Assembly (NCBI RefSeq): GCF_018555455.1
Contig: NZ_JAFEJU010000005.1
Coordinates: 62,001 to 126,000, forward strand
DNA: 64,000 bases
From: Bifidobacterium colobi
GTDB taxonomy: Bacteria > Actinomycetota > Actinomycetes > Actinomycetales > Bifidobacteriaceae
Reading direction: 5' to 3'
Below are positions 42,140 through 51,460 of this stretch, piece by piece (the stretch's first letter is position 1; every line of letters begins with the position of its first letter). Made by a program: the position numbers and the translations under genes. The notes under the pieces were generated by a model. That model did no database searches. It worked only from the letters and a program-made list of their open reading frames with translations, and was not told the DNA's origin.

Positions 42140-44647
42140 TTATATGGCGAAACCGTGCCGGCGCAGTATTGTGGCCGTGGCATGGCCTGCAAGCGGCACC
42201 AGCCATAGGCACAATGCGAAGATCACCGCAGCACCCACCAGCGCAATCACCGTAGCCAGCAACGTAGTGCCGGTGGGAATCATCAAAGCGAAGAACTTCG
42301 CAACGAATGGAATGAACAATCCAATCACACCAGCGGCGGCGAACACGGCGACCAATCCCCCACGCCAACTGTTGAGCGGCCGTGCCACGCGAGCCAAAAC
42401 GAACACGCCCATCAAAAACAGGATAATGGCGCTGGTGGCACGCAGGGACGCCAGATCGGCGGCATTGTTCGCCACATCCCAACCCATCACCCTCGGCAGC
42501 GTCCAAGCGGCCAGCAACACCGACAATGCCGTGGCGATGCCACCGGGCAACGCGAATTTCACCACGCGTTTGAGGAATCCGGGAATATAGCGGCGGGTGT
42601 TCGGCGCCAAGGCCAGCACGAACGCCGGCATACCGATGGTGAGCGCACCAATATACGTGATGTGGCGCGGCAGATACGGATATGGGATCTGCGTCAATAC
42701 CACACCCAGCGAGATCAGCGCGGAGTACACGGTTTTCACCAGGAACAGGCTGGCCACACGTTCCATGTTGGCCATCACTTGGCGGCCTCGCGCCACCACG
42801 TCAGGCAGATGCGAGAATTTGGAATCGACGAGCACCACTTGCGCCACGGCTTTGGTGGCCGAGGCCGCATTGCCCATCGCAATGCCCAGATCCGCCTCTT
42901 TGATGGCGAGCGCGTCGTTCACACCGTCACCGGTCATGGCCACCACATGGCCTTGGGCGTGCAGCGCCTCAACAATCGCCTTCTTCTGATTCGGCAGCAC
43001 TCGACCCAGCACATCAACGTTTTCCAATACGCGGGCCAGTTCGTCCACGTCTTCGGGCAGTTTGCACGCATCCATCGCCACTGGTGCTCGTTCCCCGGTG
43101 AGTTTCACCTTGCGGGCTATGGCGCCGACGGTCACCGGATTATCACCGGAGATCACGCGGCAGCGTACACCTTGTTCGCGGAACCATGCGAGCGTCTGTT
43201 CGGCGTCAGCGCGCACCTGTTCGGCGCACAATACCAACGCAACCGGCTGGGCATGCGCGTCCAGCCGCGGACTGTCCGCAACCTTGGTTCCTTGCGATGA
43301 AAGCGCTGTCGGCGCAGCCGACTGGGGGAGAGACCTCGCGACCAGCAGCACGCGATTGCCTTCGTTGGCGTATTCGTTGACTTGCCGCAGCACATCCGCA
43401 TAATCCCCGTCGAGCGCCGAAAGAATCACCTCTGGCGCACCCATGGTCCACACACCATCCGGTTTGACTACCGCGCTCCACTTGCGCGCCGAAGAGAACG
43501 GCACACGCGCGCTAACGTGCCCCGGCGCATAGTCCTGTGCCTGCAATCCCACAAGCACAGCCTTGCCGGTGCCGTTGGGCTGCTCCTCATTGCAGCAGTC
43601 GAATAACGCCTGCGTCGCTTCCCTCTCAGCATTCGCACCAGCCGCGGTATCGAGCATAATCAGCCGGTTGAAGGCGATGCCACCATCGGTGATCGTGCCG
43701 GTTTTATCAAGGTTCAATGCGTCCACGCGTGCGAGCGTTTCCACGGACTCCAGCTCCTGCACCAGCGTGTTATGCCGGGCGAGCCGCATTGCCGCCACAG
43801 CGAAGTTCAAGGAGGTCAGCAGCACCAGACCTTCAGGAATCATGCCCACCACGCCGGCCACCGCGGAGACCACGGCCCCGCGCCATTCTCCGGTGGCGAT
43901 GGCGTGATTCAAGCCGCCGACCGTGTGAATCTGCGAGAGGATCAGCAGTGCGCATAACGGCACCACGAGGAAGGTCATGAATTTCAGGATCGTATTGATG
44001 CCCTTATTCAGGTCGGACACGGTTTTCTTGTACACCTTGGCCTGCGCGGTCAACGTGGCCGCATACGAGTGCGCACCCACGGCGGTGACGCGAACCAATG
44101 CCATGCCGGAAACCGCGGTGGAACCGGAGTAGACCTGCTCCCCCGCTTGGTGTCGTACAGTGCGCGATTCGCCGGTCAGCATCGATTCGTCAAGCTCGAG
44201 TCCCCAGGTTTGTACGATCTGACCATCCGCCGGCACCTGTTCGCCGGAGCGGATCCACAGCAGATCGTCGAGCACAATACCGTTATGCGGCACGCCGACA
44301 TCCTTGCCGTTGCGACGAACCAGATAATCCGAGGCCACGAGAATGGAAAGCTTATCCAGTGTGCGTTTGGCCTTGAGTTCGGTGATGATGCCGATGCCGG
44401 TGTTGATGATGATGACGAAGCCGAACACCGAATCCTTCCATGACCCGGTGAGCAGCACCATCACCATGGCGGCGAAGATGATGCCGTTGAACAGTGTGAA
44501 CACGTTGGCGCGGATAATGTCGGCAACCGATCTGGAAGTGGAGGTTTTCACCGCGTTCGATTTGCCGGAATCCAGCCGTTCCTGAACCTGCTGGCTATTC
44601 AATCCGGCTGCCGTGATGTGGGGCATCGTGTCCGTTGTTGCGCTCAT
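42140..44647 (-). CDS. Cation-translocating P-type ATPase (CtpE-like)
   Basis: 835 residues. The TGES actuator motif is LDESMLTGESRTV, and the phosphorylation motif is LNLDKTGTIT (Ile in place of the usual Leu). The hinge reads VVAMTGDGVNDALAIKEADLGIAMG. The helix-4 motif is VGMIPEGLVLLTS, as in Ca/Mg-type (P2-like) pumps rather than heavy-metal pumps. There is no N-terminal metal-binding CxxC. The overall pattern resembles the actinobacterial CtpE calcium-uptake ATPase; the ion is an inference. The ATG at 44647 (MSATTDTMPHITAAGL) is preferred over 44680. Alone in its transcription unit, 51 bases after the lipoprotein-gene stop on the same strand is not reached. Confidence 0.86.
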   Translation of the reverse strand: MSATTDTMPHITAAGLNSQQVQERLDSGKSNAVKTSTSRSVADIIRANVFTLFNGIIFAAMVMVLLTGSWKDSVFGFVIIINTGIGIITELKAKRTLDKLSILVASDYLVRRNGKDVGVPHNGIVLDDLLWIRSGEQVPADGQIVQTWGLELDESMLTGESRTVRHQAGEQVYSGSTAVSGMALVRVTAVGAHSYAATLTAQAKVYKKTVSDLNKGINTILKFMTFLVVPLCALLILSQIHTVGGLNHAIATGEWRGAVVSAVAGVVGMIPEGLVLLTSLNFAVAAMRLARHNTLVQELESVETLARVDALNLDKTGTITDGGIAFNRLIMLDTAAGANAEREATQALFDCCNEEQPNGTGKAVLVGLQAQDYAPGHVSARVPFSSARKWSAVVKPDGVWTMGAPEVILSALDGDYADVLRQVNEYANEGNRVLLVARSLPQSAAPTALSSQGTKVADSPRLDAHAQPVALVLCAEQVRADAEQTLAWFREQGVRCRVISGDNPVTVGAIARKVKLTGERAPVAMDACKLPEDVDELARVLENVDVLGRVLPNQKKAIVEALHAQGHVVAMTGDGVNDALAIKEADLGIAMGNAASATKAVAQVVLVDSKFSHLPDVVARGRQVMANMERVASLFLVKTVYSALISLGVVLTQIPYPYLPRHITYIGALTIGMPAFVLALAPNTRRYIPGFLKRVVKFALPGGIATALSVLLAAWTLPRVMGWDVANNAADLASLRATSAIILFLMGVFVLARVARPLNSWRGGLVAVFAAAGVIGLFIPFVAKFFALMIPTGTTLLATVIALVGAAVIFALCLWLVPLAGHATATILRRHGFAI

Positions 44648-44698
44648 GACGTCCAGCCTACCGCGTGTGCTGCCGTGCACGGTTCAGCGCTGAACATA

Positions 44699-45391
44699 TT
44701 ACCGTGAGGATACGGTGGATACCGCGATGGTGCGCTCATGCGGCTCATCACGGATGATGGTCATCGCCGCGTCCGCGATACGGGTGGCGTTGGCATCCCG
44801 ATCATTGACGGTGAGGGTCGCGGCATACAGCAGATCATCGTCCGGCAGTCCGCGCGGATTCAGCAAGGCGACCGGGATGCCGGCCTCCCGCGCATCGGTC
44901 AATGTCTGATTCCAGGATTCGCGATTGGCATCCGTCACATTAATGCCGCTGATCAGCAGCAAACTCACCGGTCGGGTGAGGAAGTCCTCGACCGCATGCT
45001 GTGCGGTGGTATCCTCGGCACGCTGTTTGGCGGATTGTTGCGTTGATTGATTATTGGATTGATCAGCTGATTGATCTGCTGATTGCGCAGCGCCGTCACT
45101 GTTCTGATCGGTGTTCGGTGAGGATTCGCTAGTGGTTTCCGTGGTGCCGAGCGACGCATAGTGGACACTGATGCCCGCATCGGCAAGCGCGTCGATGGCA
45201 AGCTTGTCCGCCGCGGAATCCTCGGAGCCGACCAGACCGATCGACATGTCGGAAATATGAATGGAATCATGGGAGATGCTCGACGGCTTGTCTTGCGTAT
45301 CGCCCACCGCATGGCCTACGGGAGTGCAAGCGGTGAGCGAAAGCAGGGCGGTCAGGCATAATGCGATGGCGCCGATGATTCGTTGGTTCAT
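44699..45391 (-). CDS. Putative lipoprotein with a partial periplasmic-binding-like fold
   Basis: 230 residues. The signal peptide ends in the lipobox LTAC (MNQRIIGAIALCLTALLSLTAC), so the protein should be lipid-anchored outside the membrane. After a Ser/Asp-rich stretch, MSIGLVGSEDSAADKLAIDALADAGISVHYASLG and VSLLLISGINVTDANRESWNQTLTDAREAGIPVALLNPRGLPDD resemble the first lobe of sugar-binding LacI/RbsB-like proteins. A low-complexity insert rich in ADQS/NQS units (about 95-125) divides it. The second lobe seems absent. The start at 45391 is chosen for the signal peptide; ATGs at 45403 and 45400 are possible. Confidence 0.65.
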   Translation of the reverse strand: MNQRIIGAIALCLTALLSLTACTPVGHAVGDTQDKPSSISHDSIHISDMSIGLVGSEDSAADKLAIDALADAGISVHYASLGTTETTSESSPNTDQNSDGAAQSADQSADQSNNQSTQQSAKQRAEDTTAQHAVEDFLTRPVSLLLISGINVTDANRESWNQTLTDAREAGIPVALLNPRGLPDDDLLYAATLTVNDRDANATRIADAAMTIIRDEPHERTIAVSTVSSR

Positions 45392-45413
45392 GATTCGCAT
45401 CATAGCGGCAGTA

Positions 45414-46670
45414 TCAGCGGGTGAACAGTGCCACGGTTTCCACGTGGTGGGTCATCGGGTAGATGTCGAACGCGCGAATATCCGTAAGCTGATAGCCTTC
45501 GGCAGTCAAGGTGGCCGTATCGCGGGCCAACGATGTTGGGTCGCAGGCGATGTACACCACGTTGGCGGCACCGGATGCTGCGATCTGACGGCAGACCTTG
45601 GCCTTGGCCCCTGCGCGCGGCGGATCAAGCACCACCACATCCGGTTTGGCCAGATTAGCGGGCACGTGGTTCAGCGTGCGCGACACATCGCCGGTTCGGG
45701 CATCCACGTTCGTGAGATTCATGGCTCTCAGATTGCGCTGCGCGTTCTTCACGGCAACTGGCGCGCCCTCAACGCTGAACATATGCGTACGCTCGCCGGT
45801 CAGGCTGGCCAGAGGCAGGGTGAACAGGCCGGAGCCGGAATACAAATCCCAGATCACCGGATCAGGTTTGCCCTGTAATTGATTATTGACCAGACCGATC
45901 ACATGTGTGGTCAATGCCATCGGCGCCATACGATGCATCTGCCAGAAGCCGCCGGCATCAACATGGTAGGTGAACATGGTGCCGTTAACCGACACCTGTT
46001 CGGTGAGCAGCTGGGTTCCGGAACGCAGCTCGCCGTCGACCAGCACCGCGTAATCATTAGGCAATGCTTGCTCGCCGCGAGGTTCGGGAACCGAAAGCCT
46101 GATTTGCGAGCCGGGCTCGAATCCGCCATCCCAGATGTGCTCGCGCTCGGCAACGTCCAACAGTGTGCGGCTGGCCAATGGCATGGTGTCAATGGCCACA
46201 CGATGATGCGTGCCACGTCGACGCATGGAGGGGCGGCCTTGTTCATCGACAATCATCTCGATGCGGGTACGCCAATGGAGCCCGCCAAGCTCCTCATCGC
46301 CGGCGATACGTTCCACCGGAACTGCGACATCCACATGACCGAGCCGGCTCATCTGCTCGGACACGGTGATGGCCTTCCAGCGAATCTGGCCGGGCAGCGA
46401 TACATGCACGAGGTCGGCGCCGCCTACTCCCCCGCCCATGGCCAGCGGGCCGGCCAATGGCCATGCCGGAGCGACGCGATCGGGTGACGGTTCGAGCACT
46501 TCCACCACTTCGCCGGTCCAGAAACGATCGTCACGGTCATGCGGTTCGTCAAGCTCGATGCGCAGCAATTCGCCGGGCAAGGCGAAGCGCACGAATACCA
46601 CGCGGCCATCGATATGGGCCACGCAGCGGCCTTGATCGGCGTATCGCTCGATGCGGACCTCAGCTTGCAT
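45414..46670 (-). CDS. TrmA/RumA-like class I SAM-dependent RNA uridine C5-methyltransferase
   Basis: 418 residues. A TRAM domain lies at about 1-60. The SAM site is VIWDLYSGSGLFTLPLA, with DVVVLDPPRAGAKAKV, and the nucleophile region VVYIACDPTSLARD keeps the catalytic Cys. In the place where RumA/TrmA-like enzymes have cluster cysteines (C-G-G-C-x-L-Q-H) this protein reads GGGVGGADLVHVS, so the Fe-S cluster is lost. The ATG at 46670 overlaps the end of the DUF3159 gene by 11 bases, indicating coupling. tRNA or rRNA specificity is not clear from sequence. Confidence 0.85.
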   Translation of the reverse strand: MQAEVRIERYADQGRCVAHIDGRVVFVRFALPGELLRIELDEPHDRDDRFWTGEVVEVLEPSPDRVAPAWPLAGPLAMGGGVGGADLVHVSLPGQIRWKAITVSEQMSRLGHVDVAVPVERIAGDEELGGLHWRTRIEMIVDEQGRPSMRRRGTHHRVAIDTMPLASRTLLDVAEREHIWDGGFEPGSQIRLSVPEPRGEQALPNDYAVLVDGELRSGTQLLTEQVSVNGTMFTYHVDAGGFWQMHRMAPMALTTHVIGLVNNQLQGKPDPVIWDLYSGSGLFTLPLASLTGERTHMFSVEGAPVAVKNAQRNLRAMNLTNVDARTGDVSRTLNHVPANLAKPDVVVLDPPRAGAKAKVCRQIAASGAANVVYIACDPTSLARDTATLTAEGYQLTDIRAFDIYPMTHHVETVALFTR

Positions 46671-47373
46671 CGTTGTTGTTGTCCTTTCTGGCAAGGGCCT
46701 TATGCCGGTGCATAGGAGTGGCAATGATCAAATAGCTTACCCAAATCGCCAATGCCCAGAACGGAATGCCCATGAGCAGACGAGTAACCCCCAAAGCCGC
46801 CACATGATTGGTAACGTACAGCGGCACCTGCACCAGCAGACGCAGCACGAACAAACCAGTCCACAAACCGGTGATAATCATGTACGCGCGCTTCAGCGAC
46901 TTATCGTTCATCCAATCGGCAAACCATGCCTTGAACTGCTCGGTAGGCAGGCTGCGAATGAATTCCACCACCAAGCCGAGTCCAGGCACGCGGGCAATCA
47001 GGGAAACCGTCAACAGTACGGCATAGGCGGCATTGGTGATGAAACCGAAGATGTAATAATTGCGCGCCTCATGGGTTTGCCATGCCCAGACCAGGCAGAT
47101 GCCGACCGCAATCAGACCGGAAACCGCACCCATCACCGACTGCCGTTGAATCAGTCGTACAAGAACCTGCACAATGGCCAATACTGCGGATACGGCGATG
47201 GTGAGGTTCAGGTTGCTCGTGGCCACGAACAGTACGACGAACACCACGCCGGGCAGCATGGATTCCACGACGCCGCGCGGGCCGCCGATGGCATCAATGA
47301 CGGAGAAATCCCCCGCATCATTATTGCCGGCGTCGGCCAGCGCGGATAAACCAGTGCGCTTCTTATCTGCCAA
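46660..47373 (-). CDS. DUF3159 family membrane protein
   Basis: 237 residues with about six membrane helices (LPGVVFVVLFVATSNLNLTIAVSAVLAIVQVLV; YYIFGFITNAAYAVLLTVSLIA; MIITGLWTGLFVLRLLVQVPLYV). It matches the actinobacterial DUF3159 family, function unknown. The family neighbours are kept here: DUF3710 upstream and the TrmA-like enzyme downstream with overlapping stop/start. Confidence 0.85.
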   Translation of the reverse strand: MADKKRTGLSALADAGNNDAGDFSVIDAIGGPRGVVESMLPGVVFVVLFVATSNLNLTIAVSAVLAIVQVLVRLIQRQSVMGAVSGLIAVGICLVWAWQTHEARNYYIFGFITNAAYAVLLTVSLIARVPGLGLVVEFIRSLPTEQFKAWFADWMNDKSLKRAYMIITGLWTGLFVLRLLVQVPLYVTNHVAALGVTRLLMGIPFWALAIWVSYLIIATPMHRHKALARKDNNNDAS

Positions 47374-47428
47374 GTCTCTTTCCTCTGTTGCCTCGGTTAC
47401 CTCTGTTGTCTGAAGTCTCTCCCTCCGT

Positions 47429-47464
47429 CAGGCTTCGCCTGCCACCTCCCTCATCAGAGGGAGG
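47429..47464. repeat. Double-hairpin intergenic element between DUF3710 and DUF3159 genes
   Basis: Two adjacent small hairpins: CAGGC-TTC-GCCTG (47429-47441) and CCTCCCTC-ATCA-GAGGGAGG (47445-47464). There is no T tract, so it is not a clear terminator. It may be a dispersed palindromic element or an mRNA processing signal. Confidence 0.5.
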
Positions 47465-47476
47465 CTCGTGTGGAGG

Positions 47477-48325
47477 TCAGCGGACTTCGGAGAACATCGG
47501 GCCGCGGGCGAGCGTGGTCTTGACTTCGGTGGTCTGATCCTGGCTCAGCGGGCCCTTCGGCTTGTTATCCGGAATGTCCTTGAAGTGCTCCTTGCCTTCG
47601 CCTTCGGCCTCGGCAGCGGCCTTGGCTGCCTTGCGCTCAGCGGGAGCGACCGGCGGGTGCATTGGGATGAGATCGCGCGGAGCCAACGGCTCTTCGCCGC
47701 GCTCCACCACGATATCCGCAAAGAATTTGTTCAATGCTTCGGTCTCCGGGCTATCCGGATCCACTGCGGCCTTGCCGGAGAAGATGCCACGCAGCATCCA
47801 ACGCGGACCATCCACGCCCACAATGCGGGTGTTCACGGTTTTACCGCCCTTGACGTTGACCGGCAATTTCAGCTCAGTGCCGAACACGCCTTCGACTTCG
47901 GACGCGTTCTTGTTGGCTTCCAAGAGGTCGGCGCGCACATCATCCCACAGACCCATGGTCTTCGGAGCGGCGAATGCTTCGATTTCGAGGCTGGATGCGC
48001 CAAAGGTAATGGTGGAGCCCAGTACCTGCTGGGTGGCGCGGCTGGCCTTGATGCGCAGCTCGATGCCCTTCAGGAACGGCAGATAGTAGGCACCAAGATC
48101 CAGGTAATCGTCGTAGTCGGGCACGTCTTCGTCATTCACGTCCCACGGACCACGCTCTTCGCCACGGCCCTCATATTCACTGGACGGCTCAGCCAACACG
48201 GTTTCGGCGCTTTCGGCCTTCGCTGCCGCATTAGCGGCTTCGGCGGCCACCTTGTCTTCATCGACGGTTTCAGCCGGCTCGGCTTCCTTCTTGCTCTTCT
48301 TCTTACCGAATCCGAACAGTCCCAT
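47477..48325 (-). CDS. DUF3710 family protein
   Basis: 282 residues, soluble. The N-terminus is Lys/Glu/Ala-rich (MGLFGFGKKKSKKEAEP). The conserved core is GPWDVNDEDVPDYDDYLDLGAYYLP, FGASSLEIEAFAAPKTMGLWDDVR, GVFGTELKLPVNV and GVDGPRWMLRGIFSGKAA. It matches the actinobacterial DUF3710 family of unknown function, usually next to DUF3159, as here. The C-terminal ~60 residues are charged and variable. ATG 48325 has GAGGAATT upstream. Confidence 0.88.
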   Translation of the reverse strand: MGLFGFGKKKSKKEAEPAETVDEDKVAAEAANAAAKAESAETVLAEPSSEYEGRGEERGPWDVNDEDVPDYDDYLDLGAYYLPFLKGIELRIKASRATQQVLGSTITFGASSLEIEAFAAPKTMGLWDDVRADLLEANKNASEVEGVFGTELKLPVNVKGGKTVNTRIVGVDGPRWMLRGIFSGKAAVDPDSPETEALNKFFADIVVERGEEPLAPRDLIPMHPPVAPAERKAAKAAAEAEGEGKEHFKDIPDNKPKGPLSQDQTTEVKTTLARGPMFSEVR

Positions 48326-48475
48326 AATTCCTCGTTTCGTCTAACGGTTGCAACCCTGCTAAGCCTAGCACCCCGGCTCAAAGAAAGCTGAACATTGACG
48401 TTGCCGATGGATCGGTCTTCGTTGATTGAAGAGGTGTGCAGGCCGTCATGCGTGCATTTGGTAGGCAAACATGCA

Positions 48476-48481
48476 TACTAT
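48476..48481 (+). promoter_or_regulatory. Possible -10 element of a leaderless xth promoter
   Basis: TACTAT six bases before the xth ATG; no convincing -35. Leaderless messages are common in actinobacteria. Confidence 0.3.
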
Positions 48482-48487
48482 GGCCGC

Positions 48488-49348
48488 ATGACCATCACTA
48501 TCACCACTTCCAACGTCAATGGCCTGCGTGCTGCCGACCGCAAGGGCATAACCACCTGGGCGGGCCGGCATACGCCGAATATTTGGTGCATGCAGGAGGT
48601 TCGCGCCCCGCAGCCGGATATCGACAAGATCTTCGGCAAGCTTGCGTTCGAATATGCTGCTGCCGGAGCTATCGACTCCGCTGAGGATTTCACGCTCACC
48701 AATGAGATTTGCCGGGTGAAAGGCCGTGCTGGTGTGGCGTTGCTCGCTGATCTGCCGGTTGTCGAACAACGTTACGGATTGCCGGGATTAAGCGAAGATG
48801 TGGATTCCGGCCGCTGGATCGAAACCGATATTCGCACGCCGCAGGGCTATGTGATCACTGTGGTATGTGTCTATGTGCACGCCGGTAATACCGATGATCC
48901 GCTCAAAATGGAACAGAAGTACCGGTTCTTGGACGCGATGCTGCCGCGTTTAGGCGAAATACGCGATGAAGCTGCACGTGGCGGTAAGCAGGCGGTACTC
49001 TGCGGTGATTTCAACATCGCGCACACGCCGCTTGACATCAAAAATGCCAAGGCCAACGAAAAGCATGCGGGATTCCTGCCTGAGGAACGCGCGTACGTGG
49101 ACAAGTGGCTCAACGAATACGAATTCGTTGATGTGATGCGAGACTTGGCGGGCGATATTCAAGGCCCGTACACCTGGTGGAGTCAGCGTGGCCGTGCGTT
49201 CGACAACAATGTCGGCTGGCGTATCGATTATCAGTTCGCTACTCCTGAGCTTGCGGAAACCGCCCGTGGATTCGTGATCGACAAGGCGCCCACTTATGAC
49301 CTGCGCTGGTCGGATCACGCTCCTCTGACCATCACCTATGACGTGTGA
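48488..49348 (+). CDS. xth: Exodeoxyribonuclease III / AP endonuclease
   Basis: Base-excision-repair endonuclease of the exonuclease III family, 286 residues. Active-site landmarks are TTSNVNGLRAA, WCMQEVRAP (metal-binding Glu), VVCVYVHAG, LCGDFNIAHTPLD and the terminal DYQFATP...LRWSDHAPLTI. The ATG at 48488 is chosen because the homology begins there. No ribosome site is present. TACTAT at 48476-48481 ends six bases before the ATG, consistent with a leaderless message. It ends at a shared terminator. Confidence 0.92.
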   Translation: MTITITTSNVNGLRAADRKGITTWAGRHTPNIWCMQEVRAPQPDIDKIFGKLAFEYAAAGAIDSAEDFTLTNEICRVKGRAGVALLADLPVVEQRYGLPGLSEDVDSGRWIETDIRTPQGYVITVVCVYVHAGNTDDPLKMEQKYRFLDAMLPRLGEIRDEAARGGKQAVLCGDFNIAHTPLDIKNAKANEKHAGFLPEERAYVDKWLNEYEFVDVMRDLAGDIQGPYTWWSQRGRAFDNNVGWRIDYQFATPELAETARGFVIDKAPTYDLRWSDHAPLTITYDV

Positions 49349-49368
49349 TTCAGCACTTGCGCATACAG

Positions 49369-49399
49369 AAAAAGCTCCTTCACGAAGAAGGAGCTTTTT
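49369..49399. terminator. Bidirectional terminator between xth and the peptide ABC operon
   Basis: AAAAAGCTCCTT (49369-49380) pairs with AAGGAGCTTTTT (49388-49399); the loop is short and the A/T tails work on both strands. Confidence 0.88.
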
Positions 49400-49422
49400 A
49401 TAGCGTCAGATCAGCAGACTTA

Positions 49423-51438
49423 TCAGTCCAGGCCGAGCTGGAGCTTGCCGCCTGGGATGGCGTCGAGCAGGTCTCGGGTGTACTGCTTCTGCGGGTGGTC
49501 GAACACCTCATCGGTGGTGGCGTGTTCGACGAGCTTGCCGTGCTGCATCACCACGACTTCGTCTGCAATCTGGCGGACCACAGCCAAATCGTGGGTGATG
49601 AACAGGTAGCTCAGACCCTTTTCAGCCTGCAGGTCGTTGAGCAGGTGCAGCACCTGATCCTGAACCAGCACGTCAAGAGCGGAGACGGCCTCGTCGCAGA
49701 CGATGACATCCGGGTCGAGCGCCATAGCTCGTGCGATGGCGATACGCTGACGCTGGCCACCGGAAAGCTCGTTCGGGTAACGGCCCATCACCGACTGCGG
49801 CATTTCCACCATGTCGAGCAGTTCCTTGACACGGTTGGCACGCCACTTGGCGTCACCAATCTTGTGGATACGCAGCGGTTCTTCGATGGAACGGTAGATG
49901 GAGTACATCGGATCCAGGGAGCCGTACGGGTTCTGGAACACCGGCTGCACATGGCGGCGGAAGTCCAGCAAATCCTTGGCATTGAAGGTCGAAGTGTCGC
50001 GGCCTTCGTAGAACACCTTACCGGAGGTGGGATTCAGCAGGTGGAGCACCATGTTTGCCACGGTGGACTTACCGGAACCGGATTCACCCACGATGGCCAG
50101 GGTGGTGCCGCGCTTGACGGAGAAGGACACGTCATCGACGGCCTTGAACAGTTCCTTCTTGCGCGGGAGCTTGAACTCCTTGGTCAGGTGATCGACGGTG
50201 ATGATGTGCTCGCTCTTTTCGAGCTCGTTCTCGTCGGCAACCTTGTGATCCAGCAGAGCGTCGGCGTTCTCGCCACGTTCCTTGGCGGAGATAATGCGCT
50301 GGGAAGCCAGAGACGGAGCTGCAGCCACCAGTCGCTTGGTGTACGGGTGCTGCGGGTGCTGAAGCACTTCCAGAGATGGACCGGATTCAACGACCTGGCC
50401 CTTGTACATCACGACGATGTGCTGAGCGCGCTCAGCGGCGAGACCCAGATCGTGGGTGATGAACAGCACTGCGGTGCCGAGGGAGTCGGTCAGGTAGTGC
50501 AGGTGGTCGAGGATGCGCTTCTGCACGGTCACGTCCAGTGCAGAGGTCGGCTCGTCGGCGATAAGCAGGTCAGGGCGGCAAGCCAGACCGATGGCGATCA
50601 GTGCACGCTGACGCATACCACCGGAGAACTCATGCGGGTACTGGCGTGCACGGGTTGCGGCATCCGGCAGACCAGCTTCGGAAAGCAGGCCTGCAATACG
50701 ATCGTCCATGCTGGAACCGGTGACGTACTTCTTGGCCAAGTACCATGCCTGATCGTCGGAAACGCCAGCCTTGATCAGATCATCAGCCACACGCCAACGG
50801 GTTTCGGAGCCCGGAACCCATTCGCTTTCAAAACGTGCCACGGCCTTGTCGAAGGCTTCACCGGTCACGCCGGCTTCAGTCAAAGCCTTCTTGGCATCTT
50901 CCATCAGAGCGGGCAGATCCTTGGAACCAAGGAAGGTCTCATCATCGTTGCCCTTGAGTTCCACGGCTGCGTCTTCGCCGGCCAGAGCCTTGGCGAGGGC
51001 GGAGCGCTTCTCGTGGGCCACGTCCATGTTGTTGGCCTTCAGGGCTTCCTTGACCTGGGTGCCGATACGCCACACCGGGTTCAGGTTGCTCATCGGGTCC
51101 TGCGGGACCAGACCCATCTTCGTGCCGCGCAACTTGTCGAATTCAGACTGCTTGGCGCCGGCGATCTCCTGACCGTCGAGCTTGATGGAGCCACCGACCA
51201 CATGACCGGTGCCCGGCAGCAAACCGAGCACAGCCATAGCGGAGGTGGACTTACCGGAACCGGATTCACCCACGATGGCCACCCACTGGCCTGGGTAAAC
51301 GGTGAAGGAGGAGTTGCGCACGGCGTGCACCGGCTTGCCGGTGTCCGTGGTGAAGTCGACGGCGAGATCCTTGACTTCGAGCAGAGGACCATGCTCTTTC
51401 TGCATGGCCAGCATCTGTGCGTTGGAGTTGGTAGTCAT
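49423..51438 (-). CDS. Peptide ABC transporter, fused double ATP-binding protein (DppD-DppF type)
   Basis: 671 residues with two nucleotide-binding domains in one chain. The first has Walker A GESGSGKST (57-65), signature FSGGMRQR and Walker B LLIADEPTSALDV. The second has Walker A GESGSGKST, signature LSGGQRQR and Walker B VIVCDEAVSALDV. Between the Q loop and signature of the first domain is an unusual insert of about 110 mostly helical, charged residues (KEALKANNMDVAHEKRSALAK... to ...AKKYVTGSSMDDRI). ATG 51438 has AGAGGAATAA upstream. It is the last gene of the uptake operon, 22 bases after a permease gene. Confidence 0.93.
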   Translation of the reverse strand: MTTNSNAQMLAMQKEHGPLLEVKDLAVDFTTDTGKPVHAVRNSSFTVYPGQWVAIVGESGSGKSTSAMAVLGLLPGTGHVVGGSIKLDGQEIAGAKQSEFDKLRGTKMGLVPQDPMSNLNPVWRIGTQVKEALKANNMDVAHEKRSALAKALAGEDAAVELKGNDDETFLGSKDLPALMEDAKKALTEAGVTGEAFDKAVARFESEWVPGSETRWRVADDLIKAGVSDDQAWYLAKKYVTGSSMDDRIAGLLSEAGLPDAATRARQYPHEFSGGMRQRALIAIGLACRPDLLIADEPTSALDVTVQKRILDHLHYLTDSLGTAVLFITHDLGLAAERAQHIVVMYKGQVVESGPSLEVLQHPQHPYTKRLVAAAPSLASQRIISAKERGENADALLDHKVADENELEKSEHIITVDHLTKEFKLPRKKELFKAVDDVSFSVKRGTTLAIVGESGSGKSTVANMVLHLLNPTSGKVFYEGRDTSTFNAKDLLDFRRHVQPVFQNPYGSLDPMYSIYRSIEEPLRIHKIGDAKWRANRVKELLDMVEMPQSVMGRYPNELSGGQRQRIAIARAMALDPDVIVCDEAVSALDVLVQDQVLHLLNDLQAEKGLSYLFITHDLAVVRQIADEVVVMQHGKLVEHATTDEVFDHPQKQYTRDLLDAIPGGKLQLGLD

Positions 51439-51460
51439 AATTATTCCTCTACTCCCTTGC

